DNA from: Callorhinus ursinus
Taxonomy: Eukaryota; Chordata; Mammalia; Carnivora; Otariidae
Length of the DNA: 64,000 bases
Assembly (NCBI RefSeq): GCF_003265705.1
Contig: NW_020312935.1
Location: 6,046,245 to 6,110,244, forward strand
Direction: 5' to 3'
Of this stretch, positions 1 through 11,700 are shown in pieces. How positions within the stretch are numbered: the first letter of the stretch is position 1; each line of letters opens with the position of its first letter. Under the pieces are notes generated by a model. The model ran no database searches and had not been told where the DNA came from. It was given only the letters and a program-made list of their open reading frames with translations. A program made the translations under genes and the position numbers.

Positions 1-520
1 AGACCCCAATATGGACTCCCCACCTTCGGGAACAGGTTCCCCTCAGGTAGACCAGGACCCCGGAGAGGGAGAGGAAAGAGCACTTAATTGTCTTGAAGGC
101 CAAGATGGTAGTTAGCAGAGATGGTAGGAACGTGGAGGCCAGAACGAACCTGGGGATGGGGGTGAACTGGCTCAAGGGGGATGGGGGCGGGGTGGGACAC
201 TTCACCCCCTCACATGCCCATAGGGGCCAGAATAGGAGGGGCAGGCAGGAGGTAGAAATGCCAGCCCAGGAGAACAGAGGAAGGCTGTGCATTCCGGAAG
301 ATTTCGGGTCACCACCAGAGCTCCTGGAACCTGCACACAATGGAAAACTGCCCAGCCAGCCCTGGGAAATGAGTGTCTGTAAGTAGAAAGATTGAGTCCC
401 CTGTGGTGGCCATGGGTCCCGCCTATCCATCCCTGGGGATCAGCTTCTGGAGGCTCCGCCCCAAGCAAGCGGGGCTGGCTGTGGCCAGAAGAAAGGAAGG
501 AGCTTAGTACAAACATAAAT
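1..520. other. No recognisable gene; flank downstream of NRN1L
   Basis: I find no exon, repeat family or RNA gene here. In human the next gene after NRN1L is PSKH1, so its promoter could lie here or just beyond the left edge, but nothing in the sequence proves this. The short open frames are not protein-like. Confidence 0.4.
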
Positions 521-523
521 ACC

Positions 524-529
524 TTTAAT
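524..529 (-). terminator. NRN1L: Probable poly(A) signal (ATTAAA) of NRN1L
   Basis: ATTAAA on the minus strand, about 65 bases past the NRN1L stop codon, in the expected position for a short 3' UTR. Confidence 0.5.
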
Positions 530-594
530 GAAAGCCAAGGGCACTCTGCAGATCCCCAGTAGGAGGCCGGGGTGCTGCTACTCCACCAGACTGG

Positions 595-2013
595 CTAGGC
601 CAGAGGCCCCAGGAGGCAGGCGAGCGCCAGAGCAGCCGCCAGCAGCGGGGGTGTTGGGGCGGGGGTGGGTGCAGATGCTCTTGCCTGCAGCGTCTCCTGG
701 TTGGTCTCAGGGCCTGTGCCATGCTCCCTAATACGCACAGGGGTGCCACACAGAGCATGCAAATTATCCGGGTGCGCGGCCCGGCGAGCTTCTTGCTGTA
801 GTGACTCCCATACAGCGGCAGCCTCCTCTGGGCAGTGCAACAGGACTCGGGAGGCACAGATGTGGAAGTCATTCCAAGACCTGTTAAAGGCTTGGGGTTA
901 GGATAATTAGGTGGGGCAAAGAGGTTTTTGTAATGGGAAGGGAAAGGTTCAGGCCCCAGGGTGGTGGTGAGGGGGGTCCCACAGTTAGGTGGCTGTCTTC
1001 ACACCTGCTCTTACCTGCAGACAGTCTCCAGCTCGCCTCCAAGACCCATGTCGTCCCCCAAGCGGATGAGACAGTCCGCGAAGCCCTGGTATATGGTGTC
1101 ACAGCCCCCTGGGCCCATTGCAGCTGCTGCCAGGGGAGATGTAAGGACTAGGGGTGGGGGTGGAGAGTGTTTGATAGAACGAGGCGCCCCGCCCCCCTTC
1201 ATGGCCAAGCCCCCAGGGGCTTGTTTACCTGGGTATGCTCGGGGACGTGACTCAGCGTGAAACAGAGGCACCCCCGGGAACCAATGGGCATGTCTGGGGA
1301 TCCACCTGCACTGTCTCCCCTCTGGGCACAACCCGGACAGGATATGTGGAGAGCAGTGGGGTGGGGGGAAGAAGGTGTCCTGTCCCAAGGGGTTGGCTCT
1401 TTCTCTGAGCTTCTAGGGTGACAGGTCAGGTGAGGATGGTCGAAGTGAAGGAGTCAGGACACAGAGAAGAGGGGCAGGGTCCAGGGCTACGGGCTCCCTT
1501 AACTGTCCTGCAGGCCGGACAAGCTTACTTGGTCATCCCACCCCATCCCCAAAGACAGGTGTTCTCAGCCAGGTAGGGCAGGACAGGTGGGGCCGGAATC
1601 CAGATCAGACCCTAAGAGAGGGCCTCAGGGGTCCCACAGTTGGTCTAGGGGGTCTCACAAGAGCCTAGGTCTCCCTTTACCAGAATGGGCGATGTGGAAT
1701 TTTGGGGTCCTTTCCCCTTGACTATGTGTCAGTTCATGCCCATTTTGCATCCTAAAGCCACTGGCACGTATTATCCCCTCCCTAAAGCCCTCACACCTCC
1801 TTTCCAGCCTGGTTCCCAGGGTTCAGGAAGGCTGGGCCTCAGCTCTCACACACCCTATACCTAGACTAGGGAGACGGTGTGCCACCCAGCCGCTAAGCTG
1901 GGTCCAGCACTCCCGCACTCACCGAGTGGTAGCGATAGCAGCAACAGCCCCAGCACACCGGAAGGTCGGAGCAGTCTCTGGCGGTGCTGACAGGAGCAAT
2001 AGCTGTGCATCAT
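595..2013 (-). CDS. NRN1L: Neuritin 1-like protein, GPI-anchored
   Basis: Three coding exons, complement(595..880, 1015..1126, 1923..2013), give 162 aa; all introns are GT-AG and phases close exactly. The start is the first of two tandem ATGs at 2011-2013. The protein opens with a signal peptide (Leu-rich core about residues 19-30). A neuritin domain follows, with six cysteines (GGCDTIYQGF, FADC, ETVC, FHIC, LLHC, HALC contexts). The Ala/Leu-rich hydrophobic tail ending LLGPLA is typical of a GPI-attachment signal. The family comprises secreted or GPI-linked factors acting on neurites; length is close to human (about 165 aa). The EDC4 3' end lies only about 400 bases upstream, as in human. 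Identification is from recognised protein sequence and synteny. Confidence 0.93.
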
Positions 2014-2200
2014 CCCCGCATCATCCCCGGCTGGGAGCCTAGTGCTGGAGCTAGCAGCTTGGAAGCAGCTTGGAAGCACAGCCCTTCGGCCCAGCCCCCG
2101 GAAGAAGGGATTGTGATTGGATGGGAGCCGGGGGCGGGGCCCAAGGCCAGCTGGCAGCCCGCCCCAGTACCCAGATCGGGAGGGAGGGGAGGGACCCCAG
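2014..2200 (-). promoter_or_regulatory. NRN1L: NRN1L promoter region with CCAAT and GC boxes
   Basis: Directly upstream of the NRN1L start there is an inverted CCAAT box (CCAATCA on the minus strand at 2114-2120) and a GC box (GGGGCGGGG, 2131-2139). The transcription start is not determined. Confidence 0.5.
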
Positions 2201-2412
2201 GGAGAAAAGCTGGGGACACGGGCAACCGCAGAGCTGACCCCAGGGCCCTTGTCTCAGAGATGGAGAGGGAATCTGGGAAGGTAGCTGTGCAGATGAGGGT
2301 GGGTGTCCAGGCACCTGGGTTAGCCTAGACAGAGCTCCACACAGGAAAGAGAGAGGGGAGAGAGAACAGAGGTCCTTATCAAAGGTACACCAAAAGCACA
2401 CACATACTCCAT

Positions 2413-2418
2413 TTTATT
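2413..2418 (-). terminator. EDC4: Poly(A) signal (AATAAA) of EDC4
   Basis: Canonical AATAAA on the minus strand about 335 bases beyond the EDC4 stop codon at 2754-2756. Confidence 0.7.
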
Positions 2419-2753
2419 CCAAAAGCATTTAATTGAATTTCTCAATGGTTTTCAAAAACAAAAAGATCCAAATCGGAGGTAAAAAGGAACATGGAAAATT
2501 CAACTCAAGTGGTGTCGCAATCTCAGGGGTCATGCTCCAGGCATGGCAGAACCCAAGAAGGCACAATACCCACCCTGGGCCCAGCCTAAACCTGCTGGCT
2601 ACCACAGCCTATAGACCACAGCCAGTGCTCTCCCCTCAAACACCCCCGAGGTGGGAGCCTGAGCAGGTAAAAGAGTAGACATGACCCTGCTTTTCCCCTA
2701 GGCCTGTCTGCTGGCCTTCAGTGCCTCCCCACCCCTGGGCGAGGCAGGCTTAG

Positions 2754-5700
2754 CTAAGGGAGGCTAGGGGTTACAAGACCGTGCAGCATGAGGCTGAGAC
2801 GCCGGGCCACTTTGCCAAGTGAGTTGTGTGGCTCAGCCTGCAGGAACTGGAAGAGCTTCTGGCGCACCTGGGCCATGACGGAGCCCATGTGGTCCCGAGT
2901 GATGGGGTCACTGTGGTCCAGGTGCATCACAGCCTCTTCCAGGTAGCTGTGGTGGAAGAAAGGGACAGCATAAAGGTGGGCTCCAGCAGATAGGAGCGCC
3001 CCCTGGTGGCACTGAGGCCCAGAAGGACTGCTGACAAAAGGGGGTGGGGGGGTCTCAAAGTCGGAGATGGGTGGGGACAGAGGGGATTGGTGGAGAAAAT
3101 CAGGAAGCAGAGTCAGGCAGGAGTCTCTGCTTGGACTACTCCTCCACCTTCACCCCAGCCTGTCTCCTGATCCCTGAGTCCACTCACCTGAGCTTGAGGT
3201 CAGTTCGAGTACCAAGGTCAGAGGCCAGCTGCTGGATGAGGGAAAGGAGCACAGGCTGGGAGAGTGGGCAGGGTGGCTGCCCAAAAACCTGCCCTGGGTC
3301 CACAGTTTCACACACATACAGCACCAGGTTCAGGTCAGCAGCTGTCAGGGCCTAGAGAGAGAAGAGTGTTTATAGCTAAGGTCAGAAGGGAATACCTGCT
3401 TGTCTGGCCGTGTGGTTCGGGTGAGGATGACCAGAGGAGGGTACTGAGGGCTCCAGAGGGGGGATGCTCAGGGGCCTAGAGACAGTACTAGAGAACCGTG
3501 TTGTTACTCTGGGGGATCAGGAAAGGTTTCCTGAGCGGGGTGGTCATGAAGCAAGGTAGGCGGAGGTAGAAATTTCGAAAGGGTCCAGGCAGAGGGGAAA
3601 GAAGGGGAAATGGCCTGAAGCCAAAGAGAACAAAGAATATTGTACTGGGGCCAGACCACCCAGAGCCTGGCGGGTAGGGTACGGTGTGTGGGTCCTGTCA
3701 GGAGACACCTGACCCTTACCTGGACCTACTGCCTGGCATACCTGCTGGAAGGCCTGATTGAGGTGGCCCTGCTGCAGCAGCTGCAGGATATGGGCTTGCT
3801 GGGCCTGGCAGTCAAGGTGGGCAGCGGGGACAGGCGTGCCAGCAGCTGAACGCATGGCCTGCATGATGCTAGACGTCACGGCGGCCTGTTGCTCCTTGAG
3901 GGCTACACTCACCTCGCCCTTAACGATGCGCTGTACCTGTGCTAAAATGGATTCCTGCAGACTGCAAAGGGAAGTGAGGGAGATGAGGCAGACAGGAAGT
4001 CTGGTCTGGCGCTTTCCAAACCCGGCACCTTGCCCAATACCCTGCCCAATACCACACACCTGCCCACAGCCACGTGCAGCTGGTGCTGCACCTCAGCCCG
4101 GACGCTGCTGGACACGGTGGCCGCCATCTGCTCAGTGGCGCCCTGCAGTGTGCTGACCAGGCCCCGCAGCTGGGCTAACACAGGCTCCCGTGCCTCCTGT
4201 TCTCGCGCCTTCCGGCTCTTCATGTGGCTCTCCAGCTGCTGCAAGTCTGGGAGGCGACCACAGGGGCCGTGAGGGGAATGGTAGGGGAAGAGAGGGACAG
4301 CGCCTCCCACCATGAGGCATATGACCCCACTCACACTCTTGCGTGCCCAGTCGGAAGCTATCATTGATCTGTTGGAACATGGCCTGGCAGCTCTTCTCAA
4401 AGGCCGGCAGCACCACACTCTGGAAGGCTTCACGGTAGGCGGCCTGCATTGGCCCCTGTAATGTGTCTGCAGCTGCTCGGGCAATGGCATCTGTCAGGTT
4501 CTGGGGGTAGAGGGAGGGCTGAGTTGAAAGGCTAAGCCCAAGTTGGCATGACCAGGCCCACCAACCACCAACCTCCCGTGTCTCGGGCCCTATAGCACCT
4601 TGGACTTTAGCAGCTTGGAGATACTCTCTTTCATGCTACCCTCCACGGCTGTGAGCTTGGTGGCCACTGAGCTACTCAGCTGGCCTGTCACTGGCTCCAG
4701 GCTCCTGGAGACACCTGCGGCAGGACCGAGAGGAATAGGTGGAGCCACAAAAGGCAGCTTGGCAGACAGGAAGCCCCACTCCCACCTGGCCCATCCAGAA
4801 GTCTCCACGCCCAACTCACACGGAGGCACCGTCTTCTTGATCTCATCCCGTAGGCTGCGCTCCAGCCGCCCAGCTACAGCCGAAGACAGTGCCTGGGACA
4901 GTTGTTGGGTCAGCTGCTCCTGCAGCTGCCCACCCCGCTGCTGCCCCTCAGCCAGTGCCCGCTCCAGCCGCCGCTCTGCACTGTAGCTAAGGAATAGGCC
5001 TGGGGCAGGTCCCACATCCCTTCCTGGGCCAAGAATGCTGCTCCCGTCCCTAACCCTATGCCATGCTGGGCCATGACCCATAAGGATACGCTCCTGCTCA
5101 TGCCGTGACTCCAGGGCGCGTTCTACGTGGCCTGTGACGGTGCTCTGCAGACCTTCAAGCTGGCTGCAAAGACGCTGCAGCAATTCTTCCTGGCTGTGCC
5201 GCAGCTCTGCCAGCTCCCTCTGCTGTTGCCAAATTAGTGCTGGCCAGTCCTCAGGAGCTTCTGCCACCTGCCAAGAGCACCGACAGGCAGGTGATGCCTG
5301 CCCCATACATTCCCATGCACCAGACCAGGGAGTGGCCCAGAGCTCTCCCCCACCCTCACAGGGAGGAGTCCCAGAAATAGAAAGGCCGTTACTTCACTTA
5401 CCTGGTGCTCCATGAGCCGGGATCCCACAGCTGAATCCCTGCCATGGACAAGAAGCACCTCAGGCCATGTCACACAGGGCAGCCGGAGGACCACCCCTCT
5501 CCCGGGCCATAGGACCTCACCCCCTACCCGTCATCTTTCTTGCCCTTTCTCTTAAGCTTGGGTGAGGCTCGAGGAGAACCCTTGGTCTTCCAGTCCTTGG
5601 CCGGTAGCCGTGGAGGGGGAACTTTGGTGCCAAAGCCCCCTGCAGCAGAGGCAAGGCTAGCCACCTCATCATCATGGTCACTGTAAAAAGGGGAGAGAGA

Positions 5701-8700
5701 AAAATCAGCACCGACCCATTTGCGGGCCCTCCCTCATGAGACGAACAGTGTAGGGTGACATCCACCTTTGCTCAGCACTGGCGTCCTGGCTGTCATGTTG
5801 CTGCAGCAGGTGGTAAGGTGGTCGGTGGAAGGCCAGGCTCTTGTGCTTCTCCTGGAGGCCATTCCTGGGACTGGAGGAACAGGCCAACTCAACAGCGACG
5901 ACTCTATCTGGAACCCCTCCCACCAGCACACGTTCCTCCCCCAGGGTCCTCACCTCTCCGCTAGGCTGCTACAGGTCTCACGAGTAATGTCTGGTGCCGT
6001 AGGCCAGACCTGACTGTCAGGGGCTGTGGCCTCCTGGGTCAATGCTGCCTCCAAAAGGGAAGGGGTACTATGCCGATCCCCATCCCCAGGGCCTCCATCC
6101 AGGCCAAGCTGGGAGCCAAGCTCGGGCCCTGGCCGGGGCCGTGGGGACAGCAGGTGGAGCGCTGAGGCAGCTGAGGCCATACTGTCTGGCTCAAGACCCT
6201 CAGGAGCAGAGGAGACAAAACCACGGGACAGGGCCTCAGAGGCGATCTCAGGGATGTCCTGGGACAGGGCAGTGGAAGCTGAGGAGATAACATCAGGGGA
6301 GCGGGTGCGGCTGGGAGAAGCCTGGGGTAGCCCCAGGGGCTCCACTTCCTGCAGCTCCAGGGACAGTGCAGAGGCAGCAGTAGGCACCTGAGGCAGAGCA
6401 GAAATGGGGCTTAGGTGGTAGGGCGTAGGGATGGGGGGCACACATATGAGGCCTGATGTCTGCAGCGAAGGACAGTGGAGAAGGGGGATGCAGGTCAAAA
6501 CTCCCACAGCCCAGGAGAAGAGGAGGTGGGGATGGATACAGGCTGAGAAGCTGCCCTCCAGGGAACAGGGGAGGCTGGGATGACCTCAGGGAAAGACCTC
6601 AGGTGCTGTGGGAGGAAAGTACCACCAAGCTTCCCATTACCACATACCTGCCACCCTGCACTTCATACACACCCAAACACACACCTGCCCAGGTGCTTTG
6701 GGAGTCAGTTTGTCAGCTGGCCCTGGGAGCAGGCTGGGCAAGAGGCTGCGTGGGCTTGCTTGCAGGCTGCTGCTGCTGCTGCTCAGTGCCAGACTGCCAT
6801 CCAGCTGCAGCTTGGGGCTCAAGGTCAGCTCCTCAGGCGGCCTGCTGGCAGGAAGGCGGAGGTGTAGCAGCCAGAGCTTGGCATCACCTGGCACCAGCCC
6901 CTGCCATCCCCCAACTCTGACCGTCGCTTCACCTGGGCAAGGACTGGTCCACAGCTGAGGCGCTGCTCATGGCAGACACAGCTGTAAGAGAGGAGGAGCT
7001 GGGGCTGGAGCTGGAGCTGGAGCTGCTGGGGGATGCAGCGATCTGGGGAGATGCAGGAGAGTAAGGCTGTGGCCTGCACGTGGGGCGGTCCGGGGGCCCC
7101 CTGCCCTGAGCCCCACACCCCTCCCCCAGCACACCTGCTGCAGGGAGGCGCTAGGTGTCATGAAGGCGTCAGGTGTCATCAGCTTGGGCTTGGTCTCACT
7201 GCTCAGACTGAGGAAGTCAGCAGGCGCAGGCAGCTCCACTATGCGTCGGGGGTCGGGCTGGGAGCCTTGGGTAGATGACCCCAGGCCGTCAGAGCCCAGT
7301 TCAGGCCGAGACTCTCCAAATGCTGTGGAGAAAGCTGCCACTTGAGTCAGATCTCAGACCCTGGTCACTCAGACCCTGCCTCCCTCTTACACCTCACTCA
7401 CTGAAGTCCTCATGGGCAGTGTGGGTGGGGAGTGGGGCCAGCACATCAGGGTTTAACTGCGGCTGGAAACGGATCTGCACATCCTGCAAGGCCCTACAGG
7501 CAGAGAAGGGTGAGCATGGGAGAGAGCTCAAAGAGGACAGCATCAGTAGGGTGGGGAGGGGCACAGACAGGGCACAGGTCAGATTCCCCAACACACTCAC
7601 TTAGTATGCACACAAAAGAGTTTGATGAGCACACCGGCTGCAGACTCCATGGCACCAGCTCCGTGGGTCCCATCTACGAAGACAGCGTGGGCAACTAAGC
7701 CCTGGCCCTCTATGCCTCCACACTTCGCTACAGACAAACATGTTCCCTGACCCTGAGCAGCTCACCAGCCCCTAGGCTGTCATTCTCCTCCTCGGCAGGC
7801 AGCACCTCAGTGTGCCGCAGTCGACAGCGACTCACGACCTGGATACCGAAACTCAGCACAGGATGGGTGAGCAGGAACTCAGAGATGGAGCTGAAGCAGG
7901 CACGGCCTTCCTCCTGGTTCTGCAGCAGCTCCATCACATAGAGGACCTGCACACACAGTGCACTCACAGCTGGGCTCAGAGGCTGTGAGTGCTGGGGCTG
8001 TGCCCGACACCCCTGCCTCCCTGACGATACCAGCTCTGCCCAGGCTGTCCCCACAACAGCCTACCTTCCGTTGCACATCGCTGAGAATAAGGTATTCTGC
8101 TGAGAGGTCCAGACAAACCTTGAGGCTGGGGGGCACACTCACTGAGCTGAAGATATCTGGGGAGAAGCTGTAGGGCCGGGGAGGCAGGATTAATGAGATA
8201 GAAAGTAGAAAGAGCCCAATCTGTCTCCCTGCTGCCCCTGCTCAGCCTCTGCTTACCGAATGGTCTGGAGGCAGGTCCAGGACACTGTGCACCACATCTT
8301 GAGCTCCCGATTCTGGTCAGCACCAGTGATGAGGAACCTCCAGAAAGGGACTCTGCAAAGCAGCAAGGCCTCGAATAGATGGCTGGACCCCCTACTGGAG
8401 AACCAAGGTCCAGCCCTCTACCTGCCTGCCTGCCCACTCACTCACTCAGGGTCCTGTTTCTTGTGGTTGTCACAGAATAGGAGGCAGGAAAGGGACCGCC
8501 CATCATGAGGCTTCCATTCATGCAGACACCTGCAAGGAGGCAGACAAGGGATATGAGTGGATGATCTTGTCCTCACCTAGGGGTGGGGGGCGGGGGGAAT
8601 CTTGGTCCTTCAGGCCCTGCCTTACCTTGGCTCATCCTGCCCCTCAATGTAGATCTGCCAGAACTTGACAAAGCCATCATGGCTTGCAGTAGCCAGGACA

Positions 8701-11700
8701 GTCCCATCAGGTGAGAGGGCCCCTTCACTCAGGCACTGGGAAGAACCCAAAGAGCCTTGCTTTGCCACCTGACTAGTTGTAGGAGCAAGCCCTTCTCCGG
8801 TGAGGATGGTAGTGAGCTGAGCTGACCCACAGTGGATGTGTACATCTGTATCAAAGCCTCACTAAATGAGGGGCTGTACAGAAGACCAGCCTCGCAGGGT
8901 TCAGCAGGTTAGGTGTGCACTCTATAGGTAAGGGCCACTTTGTGTTCAGAGTTCCCATGGGCAGAGTGCCAGTAAAGCTGCCTGCGCAGCTGAAGGTTCA
9001 AGGAAGAGATGAGGGGCGTAAGGAAACGGGGGAGGGCAGGGGGCAGTCAGTCGCAGGCTTACGGTGCTGTGGCCTTTTACCACGATGAAGCCTTGCTTGA
9101 TTTGGCTGACACGCACAGGCCAGGTGCTGTGGTTGGCGCGGAGCATGTCCAGATCCCACACCTCAGCCTGGAGGGTACAAGGTGAGTGTTCAGCCCCTGC
9201 CCACATCATGGCTTCTCTGAACCCTTCTCTCCCCACATGCCTGGTTCCCTCACCCGGTCCTCGTGCAACAGGGCCACCGTGGGGCTGCCCTCCTCACAGC
9301 AGTCCTCACTCTCCTCCGGGATGAAGGGGCACCAGATGATCCTGCGGAAGTGGTTCAGTGGTGTGCCCTCTGGCTGCTGGATGTGGACCAAGATCTCTTC
9401 TCTGAGCACGGTGTTAAGGGCTAAACAGGTGGATGATGAGGTTTGTCTGGTAGCCCCCATTCCACCCCAGAGAAAGGATACTGAATTTTGCCATTCACCA
9501 GAGCCAAGCGCCACACGAACAGGTTGCCTGCCTCATCCAGGCAGGCCAGCTGTGAGGAATTGAGGTGTGCAAAGGCCAGATCAGCCACACTGCCCGTGAA
9601 GCCCTTGAGCAGGGTCCGCTCTGAAGCGCTGACACTGATCACCCGCACCATCGCCGAGCCATTGCTGGCAGCTGGAATCAGAAGAGCGGGAGGTCCTGAG
9701 GAAGTATCCAGGCCCGGGCAGCAGCAGAGAAGCCCTGCCCTTGCCTACCTCTTTGCCACTACCAATCTCAAGCTCAGACTTCCCCCTTGGCTCCCCAAGG
9801 CCTGTCATAGGTGGAGGCAAGACAGACAAGCCTTCTATTGTACCCTAAGAGCTGAGTGGGCTGAGTGGGCTGACACTGGACCTGCATCTCTGGGGCTTCC
9901 AGCAGAACACCTCCCTCCCCTCTCCTGCCCCTACTCACCCCGAATGGCATAAGCCAAAAAGGAGTTGGACACAGCTATCAGGTTGCCATAGTAGTATTTC
10001 TGTTCCCAGTCATACTTGGCCACAGGCTGGATTTTCACCTGAGAACAAAGGGTGAAGATGGTCGTAGAGGCTGAGGGCTAGGGTAGATTTATCAGGGCCC
10101 GGTTGATCTCCAGCATCCCTGGGGACACGAGAGGCCACATGTGTGAGCCCAGCCACCTATTCACAACTCTTGGGGCCAGATTCCCACAGAGATGTGGCCG
10201 CTAACCCTGGCTTCCTGAGACTGAGGCACACTACCTGTCAAGGTGATCGTCACAGTAACTGGCAGCATGGGAGGGGAGGGAGAGGCTTAATGTGCCCGCA
10301 TCCACCATACATGCCACAACGTCGTGGTGCCCACCTTGTTGCTGCCCCGTGCTTTGCTTGAGATGCTAGAGTCACTGCTAGCCACAATCTCCACCTCCTT
10401 GGCCAAAATCCCGATGCATGTAGAGCTGTCATCTCCTGTGAGGCAGCTAGGGGGAGGGGTGCACAAGCTTGACTCCTGTTCCCGCAAAGTCTCAATGGGA
10501 AGGGTTGGAAGGGGGAGAGAATACAACCACTCTGGTGAAGGTGTCAAGTCCCAGATGCTCAACTCTGCCTGCTCCACTGGTCCCCATACCCAAAGCTCCC
10601 TTTGCTCACCTCCCTCCTTAGTAATGGGCCTATTTCCATGCTAAAATGGAAGCCCAAACTTCAGATCCAGCCCAAGCTCTTGAGCTTGTCCTTGCCCCTC
10701 AACCTAGTACAAATATAATGTGGTTAAGTACACCACCCCAAGGACCCCAACACCACCACTGCCATTTCGCAGACACTCACATGACCTGCTTTTCCTGAAG
10801 GTTAATAGGTGGCATGGCCCGGAGACCAGGCTTGTTTGCTGAAGTACCATCACCTGAGCAGAGGGGGTCTGGGACAAGAAGCCCGTTGAGATCCCCATTG
10901 TAGGCATTAGATGGCCGCTGGCTCTCTGCACTGGGACCTGAGGACAAAAAGGTCCACTCTATTGAGGTTGTTCCACCCACCCACTGGCCTCTCCTCCTAC
11001 AGAACTTCATTTAAGAATCATGAGGTCCTCAGGACACCTGGGGGGTCAGTTGGTTAAGCATCTGCCTTTAGCTCAGGTCAGGAACCCAGGGTCCCCTGCT
11101 CAGTGGGTAGCCTGCTTCTCCCTCGCCCTTTGCCATTCCCCCTGCTTGTGCTCTCTCTGTCAAATAAATGAAATCTTAAAAAAAAAAAAAAAAAAAAACA
11201 CCATGAGGTGCTCTAGGAACATTCAACTGAGGGAGCCATGTCAGTAGGGAGGAGTACCCTTGCTTCATCTTTTGTTCCATAAACACTGATGGTTGACACA
11301 ATGTCTGCAAGAACCAAAGACATGCATGTCTTTGGAGTAAAGCCATCAAGAACCCTGTGAAGCCAATTAATATTTAGGCCTAGATTAGCACAGAGGGACT
11401 CTGTACTTGAAGGAAGGCATGGGAAGGGTCAGGACAGACTTCATAAAAGGAGGTCCATCAGAGCCAGTGTGGCTGGACCACAGAAACATAGGAAAGATGA
11501 AGGAAAGACAAGCCACAGAGGTCTCAGATATGAAGCCTTGGATGCTTAAATTCTCCCTGTGGCATTGAGAGCCACACAGAGTTTTAAACGGGAAGGTGAC
11601 ATGGTCTGCTATGGCCAGAAGAATGACTGCTCTAAGGAGGCATGTAAGATAGTTAAGAATCCAGGTAAGAGATATCAGGTCCTAGACCAAGACAGTGGCA

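Noticed and set aside
93..386. 97-codon plus-strand frame at the left edge
   Set aside because: No known domain, no promoter or splice signals; chance frame in GC-rich DNA.
5950..6507. Separate 185-codon minus-strand gene
   Set aside because: It is EDC4 exon 12 (5954-6387) plus intron; the exon continues in phase with the flanking EDC4 exons.
6887..6890. Alternative acceptor before 6887 for EDC4 exon 13
   Set aside because: It gave an extra segment (GDAKLWLLHL) out of step with the neighbouring exon phase; the acceptor before 6841 gives the expected RPPEELTLSPK join and total length.
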